Origin: Macrostomum hystrix
Taxonomy: Eukaryota; Platyhelminthes; Macrostomidae
Direction of reading: 5' to 3'
DNA: 64,000 nt
Assembly (NCBI GenBank): GCA_950097015.1
Contig: CATNEN010000001.1
Location: 11,492,001 to 11,556,000 of the forward strand
The stretch's first letter is position 1, and every line of letters starts with the position of its first letter. The translations under genes were made by a program, and so were the position numbers. Positions 1-10,400 of this stretch are shown one piece after another. The notes beneath the pieces are model-generated. The model was given only the letters and a program-made list of their open reading frames with translations. It made no database searches and was not told where the DNA came from.

Positions 1-303
1 AGACGCGAAGGCGTTGACAGCGCCCCGCAGCTCAACAGCAGCCTGCGTCAGTGCGTGGCCGAACTGCCTCCAGCCCACAGGCAGACGCTTAACTACCTGT
101 GCCGACACCTCAGCAGAGTGGCCAGCAGGCAGCGAGTCAATATGATGTCACCTGAGAATCTGGCTATTGTGCTGGCCCCAACCCTGCTGCGCTCCCCGAG
201 AGCCGATGTTATCTCCGATCCTCTGCGTGCTCTCAACAATGCCAAGTATGAGAGACTGGTTGTGGAGTTGCTCATCTCAGAGTATGACACCGTCTTCGCC
301 TGA
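1..303 (+). CDS. CHN: Chimaerin-like Rho GTPase-activating protein, C-terminal exon (partial)
   Basis: Frame 1 is open from the window edge to a TGA at 301-303 and gives the last 100 residues of a protein. They match the end of the RhoGAP domain of chimaerins: a L-P-P-A-H motif, then N-M-M-S-P-E-N-L-A-I-V-L-A-P-T-L-L-R-S-P, then E-R-L-V-V-E-L-L-I close to the C-terminus. As in chimaerins, the protein stops directly after the RhoGAP fold. The family stimulates GTP hydrolysis by Rac at membranes in response to diacylglycerol. The catalytic arginine, SH2 and C1 domains would lie upstream, outside the window. Another RhoGAP subfamily is possible, but the short C-terminal tail favours chimaerin. 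No AATAAA is seen between the stop and the pyrimidine array that begins at about 425. Confidence 0.8.
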   Translation, partial: RREGVDSAPQLNSSLRQCVAELPPAHRQTLNYLCRHLSRVASRQRVNMMSPENLAIVLAPTLLRSPRADVISDPLRALNNAKYERLVVELLISEYDTVFA

Positions 304-424
304 ACTCTCTTGCTCTTCTGACATTGATGCTTCTCGAACACTGCTTCTGGAGCTGTCCCATTCCTTCTCCCGCAGAACACAGAATCCCGCTTCTATGAAA
401 TGTCTCTTCGTTTCTACAATACTT

Positions 425-1225
425 CTTCCCATTTTCCCCACTTCTACACATTTCTCCCAATTTCTCCCAATTTTTCCCATTTCTCCCTACGTCGCTTCAT
501 TTCTCCTCATTTCTCCCTTCTTCACCCCATTTCTCCCCAATTCTCCCCATTTCTCCCCAATTCTCCCTATTTCTCCATATTTCTCCCCATTTCTCCATAT
601 TTCTCCCCATTTCTCCCCATTTCTCCCGATTTCTCCCCAATACTCCCCCATATTTCTCCACAATTCTCCCCATTTCTCCACAATTCTCCCCAATTCTCCC
701 CATTTCTCCCCAATTCTCCCCAATTCTCCCGACTTCTCCATATTTCTCCCCATTTCTACATATTTCTCCCCATTTCTCCCCATTTCTTACCGATTCTCCC
801 ATTTCTCCATATTTCTCCCAATTCTCCCCATTTCTCCACAATTCTCCTCGATTCTCCCCATTTCTCCACAATTCTCCCCAATTCTCCCCATTTCTCCATA
901 ATTCTCCCCAATTCTCCCATTTCTCCCCATTTCTCCATATTTCTCCCATTTCTCCCCAATTCTCCCCATTTCTCCCCATTTCTCCCTATTTCTCCCCAAT
1001 TCTCCATATTTCTCCCCATTTCTCCATAATTCTCCCCAATTCTCCCATTTCTCCCCATTTCTCCATATTTCTCCCATTTCTCCCCAATTCTCCCCATTTC
1101 TCCCCATTTCTCCCTATTTCTCCCCAATTCTCCATATTTCTCCCCATTTCTCCATATTTCTCCCCATTTCTCCATATTTCTCCCCATTTCTCCACAATTC
1201 TCCCGATTTCTTCCCACTTCTACCA
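425..1225. repeat. Pyrimidine-rich minisatellite, about 10-bp unit
   Basis: Degenerate tandem copies of a unit close to ATTTCTCCCC, with AATTCTCCCC and ATATTTCTCC variants, run for about 800 bp just after the chimaerin stop codon. The plus strand is almost purely pyrimidine plus A. The long frames seen in it on both strands are repeat artefacts. Confidence 0.95.
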
Positions 1226-1907
1226 TATTGAATTATTCCTTCCTCAGCAATAGTCGGCTAACCTTTAGGTCATAAAATAAGATAGTGATCTTGAATCACA
1301 TCATAGCGTGCGCAATCGTTTTATTCTTGCTTACTTGTTTTAAACTCTACCTTTGTTTTAGCTGTTGAGTTTTTTGTATACAAAAAGGTTCTTAACTAAA
1401 TATGGCAATCTTTCTTGTTTGTTACAATCGATCTGTTCTAACTGTGCCTATATGCACATTTGCTACTCATGTATGAGGGATTGAACTATATATTTTAGGC
1501 ATTCTAACAATAGCAACTACACAAGTCTTTCTAATTTGCTTCTAGTGTGCATAAACCATAATATGCAATCAATTAGTGTTACACATGCTTCGTTAATTTT
1601 TTATTTGCTAGTCGTCTGCTTTTAAAAGCGGTCTCATTAATCAGTGTGTTCAACGGTGGCTAGGTGGTTTTGCTACTTTGGCTTGCTTAGTAACAAAAAT
1701 ACTGCCTTTTTTCTTACATCAAACTCGCATTATTGACTCGCTTTTCGCTAGGCCAGTATTCTGTGTGCCCTCAGGTCTATAATTGCTTCAGATCTGTTGT
1801 CTCAAATTGCTCTTGATTTAGTGTACATTGTACTCGTATTTATGAAATGTACTTTTAATGCGCTTGATTAATTCTAGGTGTCATTTGCACTTTTACTGTC
1901 CTAAATG
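1226..1907. other. AT-rich spacer, nothing recognised
   Basis: No coding potential, tandem repeat or SINE is visible between the pyrimidine array and the first SINE. Confidence 0.6.
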
Positions 1908-1912
1908 GTCTA

Positions 1913-2597
1913 GCTTGTAGCCTAGTGGTTAGGGCGTTGCAATCACCACTTGTAGGCCGGGGTTCGATTCCCGACTCCATTGGAACAATTTGTGTCCTTC
2001 AGCAAGACACTTAACAGGGGGTCGGTGGCAGAGCGGTTATCGCGTTTGCCTCTCGCACCACGGTCCCTAAGTTCGATTCCACGGCGAGGCCACATTTATT
2101 TGGGGCGCAGCCGCGGAGAGAAGGCTTGGGGGCTTGTCGTGCAATTTACACCCTTTAGGGCCAACCTCCAAGGCACAGTGAGAGTGTACACTGCCTGACG
2201 ATGAGAAAGTCAGGGCAGATGTACACACCTGTGTGAGCGTGTGCCTGCGTACAGTATCTGTGTGCGTGTGTGCTCAGGAGTCAGCGAAATGGGCAGAATT
2301 GCCTCCTCGCTGGCTGCGGGTCTAGTGTCACTAAATGATGTGCCATTGCCCGCAGCCCTCCTGCAATTATTATTATTATTAAGACAATTAACTCTGCATT
2401 GCTTCAGTTCACCCAGCTGTTAAATGGGTACCAGAATCAGCTGGGATAATTGAGGGTGGGTGTGGCGTCCCCCCAGTCCATGGACTGAACAGCCGTGCGC
2501 AGCCTTCAGATGCGCCGCGCAATAGCTGGGGCTATGCTGTCGGCTGCACATCTGTCCCTATTGGCGCAGGTGTAATCAATAATTATCAATCATTATG
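1913..2597 (+). mobile_element. SINE family A (tRNA-derived), split by a family B insertion
   Basis: The left part (1913-2015) has a tRNA-like head with an A box (TAGCCTAGTGGTTAGG) and a B box (GGTTCGATTCC), followed by a conserved core ending AGCAAGACACTTAAC. The element resumes at 2381-2392 and continues with the body (TTAAATGGGTACC, GGTGGGTGTGGCGTCCCCCC) to a GCAGGTGTAATCAAT tail. It aligns along its length with the intact copy at 40401-40710. Confidence 0.9.
2016..2380 (+). mobile_element. SINE family B (tRNA-derived), full-length, nested in SINE A
   Basis: The head GGTCGGTGGCAGAGCGGTTA contains an A box (TGGCAGAGCGG). GTTCGATTCC about 44 nt further on is the B box. A shared body follows (GCAGCCGCGGAGAGAAGGCT, CAAGGCACAGTGAGAGTGTA, GATGTACACACCTGTGTGAG) and it ends in a TTATTATTATT tail. 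It is flanked by 12-bp target-site duplications, AAGACACTTAAC at 2004-2015 and AAGACAATTAAC at 2381-2392, with one mismatch. Confidence 0.93.
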
Positions 2598-3084
2598 CCT
2601 TAGAACGGGGCCTCATATTCTAGACTCAATTTTATTAGTAGAATTCAAATCTTAAACTGTTAAAAGTGCATAAAATTCTCATTTTTAATTGGCATCCAAG
2701 TCTAGAAATAGGTAAGAGTATATTATTTGCTAAATTTGCCATATTTGCTACTAACATTCTTAACTCAGTTGTTTATTGGTAGAGAATATTGTCGTTTCTT
2801 TTTCGTATTTTTCTGCAAAAATCACGCCTTCTCAGAAGCCTAAAGCTTTTATGCTTTTTTATATTCCAAAACCAGAGTCTGTCGCTTGAAGCAATGCCTT
2901 TTTGTACTCAAAAACATTTTACGCTTTTTTTATCAGCGCGTGTTGCTGATAAATTCACTTTAATCTGATTTGTGTGCTTTTCCAATGAATGCTGCAATGC
3001 TGTCTCAAATATATAAAGTCTACTATAGCTTTATATGTATTATACTCCATATTATAGAACTCTCGAACTCACTGTTAACTCTTA
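2598..3084. other. AT-rich spacer, nothing recognised
   Basis: Low-GC DNA without coding signal or recognisable repeat. Confidence 0.55.
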
Positions 3085-4068
3085 ACTCAGTGTGTACTCC
3101 CTAACCTGTTACAGGATGGTGTTAGACACCTGTTCTAGTATGTGTGTACTCACTAACCTGTTACAGGATGGTGTTAGACACCTGTTCTAGTATGTGTGCA
3201 CTCCCTAACCTGTTACAGGATAGTGTTAGACACCTGTTCTAGTGTGTGTGCACTCCCTAACCTGTTACAGGATAGTGTTAGACACCTGTTCTAGTGTGTG
3301 TGCACTCCCTAACCTGTTACAGGATGGTGTTAGTCACCTGTTCTAGTGTGTGTGTGTACTCACTAATCTGTTACAGGATGGTGTTAGACACCTGTTCTAG
3401 TGTGTGTGTACTCACTAATCTGTTACAGGATGGTGTTAGTCACCTGTTCTAGTGTGTGTGTACTGCCTAACCTGTTACAGGATGGTGTTAGACACCTGTT
3501 CTAGTGTGTGTGTACTCACTAACCTGTTACAGGATGGTGTTAGACACCTGTTCTAGTGTGTGTGTACTCACTAACCTGTTACAGGATGGTGTTAGTCACC
3601 TGTTCTAGTGTGTGTGTACTCCCTAACCTGTTACAGGATGGTGTTAGACACCTGTTCTAGTGTGTGTGTACTCCCTAACCTGTTACATGATAGTGTTAGA
3701 CACCTGTTCTAGTGTGTGTGTACTCCCTAACCTGTTACAGGATAGTGTTAGACACCTGTTCTAGTGTGTGTGTACTCCCTAACCTGTTACAGGATGGTGT
3801 TAGACACCTGTTCTAGTGTGTGTGTACTCCCTAACCTGTTACAGGATGGTGTTAGACACCTGTTCTAGTGTGTGTGTACTCACTAATCTGTTACAGGATG
3901 GTGTTAGACAGCTGTTCTAGTGTGTGTGTACTCACTAACCTGTTACAGGATGGTGTTAGTCACCTGTTCTAGTGTGTGTGCACTCCCTAACCTGTTACAG
4001 GATGGTGTTAGTCACCTGTTCTAGTGTGTGTGTACTCTCTAACCTGTTACAGGATGGTGTTAGACACC
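3085..4068. repeat. Minisatellite, about 52-bp unit, about 19 copies
   Basis: Each unit carries CCTGTTACAGGATGGTGTTA, then GACACCTGTTCTAG and a variable (TG)n run, then TACTCCCTAA or TACTCACTAA. Copies differ by single-base variants shared among neighbours (ACTCACTAATC, GTTAGTCACC, GATAGTG), as expected of unequal exchange. It lies between the chimaerin and galectin genes. Confidence 0.95.
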
Positions 4069-4790
4069 AGTTACCTGTGTCTGATCTAGTCTAACACCGG
4101 TTTACAATGAACTACTGAGTGTTGGAGCGGCTGCATTCCATAGACACAAGTAGTGGTTAGATTTAGCGGTTAAATTAGCATAATAAATTCATTAAGACTG
4201 CACGCCTACCAGTTACTGCTTTATTTATCGCGGGCCAAGTTTGTTCCTCCTGGATTGAATTGAATCAAGAAAAGAGAATTAGCATTTTCAAATGCATTTA
4301 CATACCAGTGCATACTGCATGGTTTAGCTACCTAATCTAATCAACAGTTTTATTGGTCCGTGTGTTAGACAATAATAGACAGTTCTGTTTTACAGATAAG
4401 TGTTTATAGCGTTAAAGAACGGTGAGGTTGTATCAAAAATGCAAGCCATGTGGCTAATAAAAAGTTTTAATACTACGTTTAATGAAAATTGCGTTCTGGA
4501 ACATGTGAAAGTTAGTTAAAGCGTTAACTTTCTTCCACAGGTGTGCCAGATGGTGTGACTATAATTGTGGCGTTGTTAATTGCACTGATTTTCTCCTGTG
4601 GAACCGTGGCTAATTGGCTGGTGTAGCCATTCACTTATTTGAGTTTATTACCTATGCATTTACTGCAGTTGCACGAGGAGCTAATTCGGCTGAAATTGCA
4701 TTGAACGATTGGCTAAGAGGCTAACACAGGCTCACAGTGGCTTACAGATGGAGTAGAGAATTCACAGGACAGCTTGTGTCGCTGTACACT
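4069..4790. other. Spacer, nothing recognised
   Basis: AT-rich unique DNA between two arrays. No coding exon is evident. Confidence 0.5.
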
Positions 4791-4797
4791 GCAGGCG

Positions 4798-6545
4798 ATA
4801 TTATAATAGATTTTCCAATCGATATTATAATCGATAATCTAATCGATATTCTACTCGATATTCTACTCAGTACTCGATATTCTACTCGATATTATAATCT
4901 ATATTCTACTCGATATTCTAATCGATATTCTACTCGATATTCTAATCGATATTCTAATCGATATTCTACTCGATATTCTAATCGATATTCTACTCGATAT
5001 TCTACTCGATATTCTACTCGATATTCTAATCGATATTCTACTCGATATTCTAATCGATATTCTACTCGATATTCTACTCGATATTCTAATCGATATTCTA
5101 ATCGATATTCTACTCGATATTCTAATCGATATTCTTATCGATATTCTAATCGATATTCTACTCGATATTCTACTCGATATTCTAATCGATATTCTAATCG
5201 ATATTCTACTCGATATTCTAATCGATATTCTACTCGATATTCTAATCGATATTCTAATCGATATTCTACTCGATATTCTAATCGATATTCTTATCGATAT
5301 TCTAATCGATATTCTACTCGATATTCTAATCGATATTCTTATCGATATTCTAATCTATATTCTACTCGATATTCTACTCGATATTCTAATCGATATTCTA
5401 CTCGATATTCTACTCGATATTCTACTCGATATTCTAATCGATATTCTACTCGATATTCTAATCGATATTCTACTCGATATTCTACTCGATATTCTAATCG
5501 ATATTCTAATCGATATTCTAATCGATATTCTTATCGATATTCTAATCGATATTCTACTCGATATTCTAATCGATATTCTAATCGATATTCTACTCGATAT
5601 TCTAATCGATATTCTACTCGATATTCTAATCGATATTCTAATCGATATTCTACTCGATATTCTAATCGATATTCTTATCGATATTCTAATCGATATTCTA
5701 CTCGATATTCTAATCGATATTCTTATCGATATTCTAATCTATATTCTACTCGATATTCTACTCGATATTCTAATCGATATTCTTATCGATATTCTTATCG
5801 ATATTCTAATCGATATTCTACTCGATATTCTACTCGATATTCTAATCGATATTCTTATCGATACTCTACTCGATATTCTACTCGATATTCTAATCGATAT
5901 TCTTATCGATATTCTAATCGATATTCTACTCGATATTCTACTCGATATTCTAATCGATATTCTAATCTATATTCTACTCGATATTCTACTCGATATTATA
6001 ATTTATATTCTACTAATCTAATCTAATCGATATTCTACTCGATATTCTAATCGATATTCTTATCGATATTCTAATCTATATTCTACTCGATATTCTACTC
6101 GATATTCTAATCGATATTCTTATCGATATTCTAATCGATATTCTACTCGATATTCTAATCGATATTCTACTCGATATTCTAATCGATATTCTACTCGATA
6201 TTCTAATCGATATTCTAATCGATATTCTACTCGATATTCTAATCGATATTCTTATCGATATTCTAATCGATATTCTACTCGATATTCTAATCGATATTCT
6301 AATCGATATTCTACTCGATATTCTAATCGATATTCTAATCGATATTCTACTCGATATTCTAATCGATATTCTAATCGATATTCTACTCGATATTCTAATC
6401 GATATTCTACTCGATATTATAATCGATATTCTACTAATCTAATCTAATCGATATTCTACTCGATATTATAATCGATATTCTACTAATCTAATCTAATCGA
6501 TATTCTACTCGATATTATAATCGATATTCTACTAATCTAATCTAA
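4798..6545. repeat. 12-bp ATCGATATTCTA satellite, about 1.75 kb
   Basis: Tandem 12-mers alternate between ATCGATATTCTA and CTCGATATTCTA with occasional TATCGATATTCT. Almost every second unit contains the palindrome ATCGAT. Because 12 is divisible by 3, a 429-codon frame of Y-S-T-R and Y-S-N-R repeats stays open; this is not a gene. Confidence 0.96.
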
Positions 6546-6836
6546 TCGAAAATGTAATCGATAATCTAATGGATGATCTAATCGATAATCTAATACACAT
6601 TCTAATCGATGATCTAATTGATAATATAATCGATGATCTAATCGATGATCTAATCGATAATCGAATACACATTCTAATCGATGATCTAATCGATAATCGA
6701 ATACACATTCTAATCGATGATCTAATCGATAATCTAATACACATTCTAATCGATGATCTAATCGATGATCTAATCGATAATCGAATACACATTCTAATCG
6801 ATGATCTAAGCGTTATCTCGATTGATATTCTAATCA
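6546..6836. repeat. ATCGATGATCTA-type array, diverged sister of the 12-bp satellite
   Basis: Units such as AATCGATGATCT and AATCGATAATCTA mixed with AATACACATTCT follow directly on the 12-bp satellite and share its ATCGAT core. It looks like a second wave of expansion from the same seed. Confidence 0.9.
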
Positions 6837-7202
6837 AGTTATCGTATCAGAAACAGTTTTCTAAGTTCCCACGGGTCAGTTGCATTTGAGGTGGGGGTCG
6901 ATTAGCTGCGGCAAAAAAAGTTACCTAAAAATTCATGAAACAGAAAAGCCATAGCAAAAACAGGCCATTACAGGTTTTCGTGGGTAGCTCGTTTAGTTAA
7001 ACCCCGTCAGACACCGCCTCGGCAGACTTGCACACACGGGTCTCCAGTCGAGAGTTGCTTTTGCCGAAATGAAATATTCAGAGAAACAACAGCCACGCGG
7101 AGAGACAGGTGAGTAGGGTAAGAACTGTGGCTCTGTGCCGTCTCCATTCGGCTCTAGCCATTTGCTAAGCAAAGCCCCAGTGTACAGCAAATATTTCGCT
7201 TC

Positions 7203-7209
7203 TTATATA
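7203..7209 (+). promoter_or_regulatory. Possible TATA box upstream of the galectin gene
   Basis: TATATAG lies 230 nt before the galectin start codon in a stretch (6840-7438) otherwise without features. Only position and motif support it. An untranslated first exon further upstream is equally possible. Confidence 0.2.
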
Positions 7210-7432
7210 GTTAGTTAATCAGGACACATTGCCGGTTCGGCAGAGAAAAAGGCAAGGCTTGAAAGAAACATTCTGCTTCTGTTGACTACATTGGACACAG
7301 GAATTATACGCGTGACTTTCAGTAACAAAAATGCATTGCTTATTGAATCTGTTCTGCGACATCCAATTAACAAGGAGCACATAAACTTTAGCAGCGGAGC
7401 ATTGTTGGATCGTTGGATCTTTCTAAGAAACT

Positions 7433-7441
7433 GCCACCATG
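7433..7441 (+). promoter_or_regulatory. Start context of the galectin gene
   Basis: GCCACCATG is an ideal Kozak context. An in-frame TAA sits five codons before the ATG, so this ATG is very likely the true start. Confidence 0.7.
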
Positions 7442-10400
7442 CTCAAATCGGATACGGACAGCTACAATTATTCCACCATCGATGAGTCAGTGGCCAGCAC
7501 TGAGTCCACCCTGCGCTACTGCCTGTGGAAGAAGGTAAAATAAGAGGATGAGAGAAAGAAGGACAGCCTGGGGAGGCAAGGGCAAATCCCAAAATCCAGC
7601 GTGACGATTCTCCCACATCCATTGCAACGACTCCCCAAATGATTTGAGACGATTCTTCGAATCCGTTGGAACGATTCCCTGAAACCATTGAGATGATTCC
7701 CTAAATCCATGTTGACGATTCCCCGAATGCGTTGGGACGATTCTACGAATCCGTTGGGACGACTCTACTAATCCGTTGGGACGACTCTACTAATCCGTTG
7801 GGACGATTCCCTAAATCCATGTTGACGATTCTACGAATCCGTTGGGACGATTCTGGGAATCCGTTGGGTCGATTCTACGAATCCGTTGAGACGATTCTCC
7901 ATTTTCCTGGTGACGATTTCCCGAATCTGTTAGGACGATTCTCCGAATCCGTTAGGACCATGCTCCGAATCAATTGGGACAATTCCTAAAATCAATTGGG
8001 ACGATTCCTAAAATCAATTGGGACGATTGGGTGCATCTACCCTGAAGTCGTGCAGAAAAGTTTCTTAGTCCTGTAAATTATCTTCAAGGATTATAAAACG
8101 TATTTCCTCGCTTTAAAACTACAAAAAATGCTTTCAGATAGAATCAGTTTTTCTTAACAGATTTCTAACAAACAGCTGACTTCCTGTCTATCTAGCGGCC
8201 CAATTGTCACGCATTTTATCAGCTAAGATGACAGTATTGTAATCCCCATCATTAGCAAAACAGTATTTTCTGTTTTGGGACAAGCGACCAGTTTCTTTCA
8301 CGCATTGAATGGCATTAGCAACTGTTGCAGAATATATTTTTTCAGAACTGATTCTAACGAGTGTTTTGTCTTTTTATGGTTCCAGTAAGTCGACTAGACG
8401 CAATTTACATAAACAATTCATAAAAGCTTAGAATTAAAAGGCTTATTCTTCTGCAGAAACATAAATAAGTCTATTCTTTTTTCACAAAACAGACGTGCTC
8501 ATTGTTAAGAACTCAGTCTATAGAAAGAATAGCATCAAAATAAGCTACGTGGGTTAGAGATACACTGCCAGACTATACAGGCCTGTCTATTGTCGAGTTC
8601 AAGGCACTATAGGTATTTTCAACGAGTATTCTGTGTGCCAGCTTTCTCATGGCAACTAAACTAGAGATGAATGACAATTTAATTGAATCACTAGGACTCA
8701 CAGTTCGCATATCCTAGTCTTGAACGCCTTTATAGTCAAAACTATTCCAATTATGAGATCGCTCATTCTATAAAATCTTAATCAGAAGCAACTTTCTCTT
8801 GCTTAGACTATATACAACTATTTTTCATGTGTTGTTGCGATGGTAAGAGAAAATTTATTACTCAAAATCGTGCGAGTTTTGTTTTCACCAATTTTTATCA
8901 TTCGCTTCCGTTTCTAGGGCACTCAATTCACATACGACATTCCCGATGGTCTGATTGAGGGCGACTGCGTCGAAGTCAAAGGTCGTTTGACTGGCAAGAG
9001 GTGAGCATTTTTAAAGCAAATAACAGTTTTGTCTTTGAAACATATTTTTTGACGACACTATATTTTCAGGCAGCGAGGAGGCAATTCTGCCCATTTCGCT
9101 GACCCCTGAGCACACGCTCACACAGGTGTGTACATCTGCCCTGACTTTCTCATCGTCAGGCAGTGTACACTCTCACTGTGCCTTGGAGGTTGGCCCTCAA
9201 GGGCGTAAATTGCACGACAAGCCCCCAAGCCTTCTCTCCGCGGCTGCGCCCCAAATAAATGTGGCCTCGCCGCGGAATCGAGCTCAGGGACCTTGGTGCG
9301 AGAGGCAGTTGCGTTGACCTCGCCTCTAAAACCCTGACAGATTGACAGATAGACGGACTGGCTGCCTCCAGAAAGTACACTTAAAAAATGGCTTTTTGTT
9401 TAAAGATTAAAATTTTTTTTGCACACATATGCAGACAGATTGCCTTGTAAAACTCAAGCATTCTTGAGTCTGAGCACACCATATTGACTTTAAAAAGTCG
9501 AAAATACAAAAAAAATGTCTAAAGCTAGTTATGTTTGCTTAAAAAATCTCAGTTGAAACCTCAATTGTTGAGGTACATTGTACATTTCTTATGTGACAGA
9601 CGATAAAAAAGCAAAAATTTCAGTTGAAGCAGATTCCGGTGCCAGGTGAATAAGAAATTATTTTTACCAGTTTAATCATTTGGGTTAAAATCCTATTCAA
9701 CAGTCGAAACAAACCATCCTACCTTTAAAATACCAAAAAATATCTAACAGGTGAAAACACTATCCAACAGGTGAAAACACCATCCAACTGGTGAAACACT
9801 ATCCAACATGTGAAAACACTATCCAGCAGGTGAAAACACTGTACAACAGGTGAAAACACTATCCAACAGGTGAAAACACTATCCAACAGGTGAAAACACT
9901 ATCCAGCAGGTAAAAACACTGTACAACAGGTGAAAACACTATCCAACTGCTGAAAACACTATCCAACAGGTGAAACACTATCTAACTGCTGAAAACACTA
10001 TCCAACTGGTGAAACACTATCCAGCAGGTGAAAACACTATCCACCAGGTGAAAACACTATCCAGCAGGTGAAAACACTATCCAACTGGTGAAACACTATC
10101 CAGCAGGTGAAAACACTGTACAACAGGTGAAAACACTATCCAACAGGTGAAACACTATCCAACTGGTGAAACACCATCCAACATGTGAAAACACTATCCA
10201 GCAGGTGAAAACACTATCCAACAGGTGAAAACACTATCCAACAGGTGAAACACTATCCAACTGGTGAAACACTATCCAGCAGGTGAAAACACTATCCAGC
10301 AGGTGAAACACTATCCAACAGGTGAAAATCGATCCAACAGGTGAAAACTAAGGAAAACTAACTAAACTATCTAATTTTGCATCTTCATAAAAATGTTTCT

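Noticed and set aside
2016-2100. tRNA-Leu/Ser-like gene
   Set aside because: It is the head of SINE family B, present in about ten pieces with body and tail. It is a retroposon and not a tRNA locus.
4737-6026. 429-codon frame of Y-S-T-R and Y-S-N-R repeats
   Set aside because: It is generated by the 12-bp ATCGATATTCTA satellite and has no unique sequence beyond a short leader.
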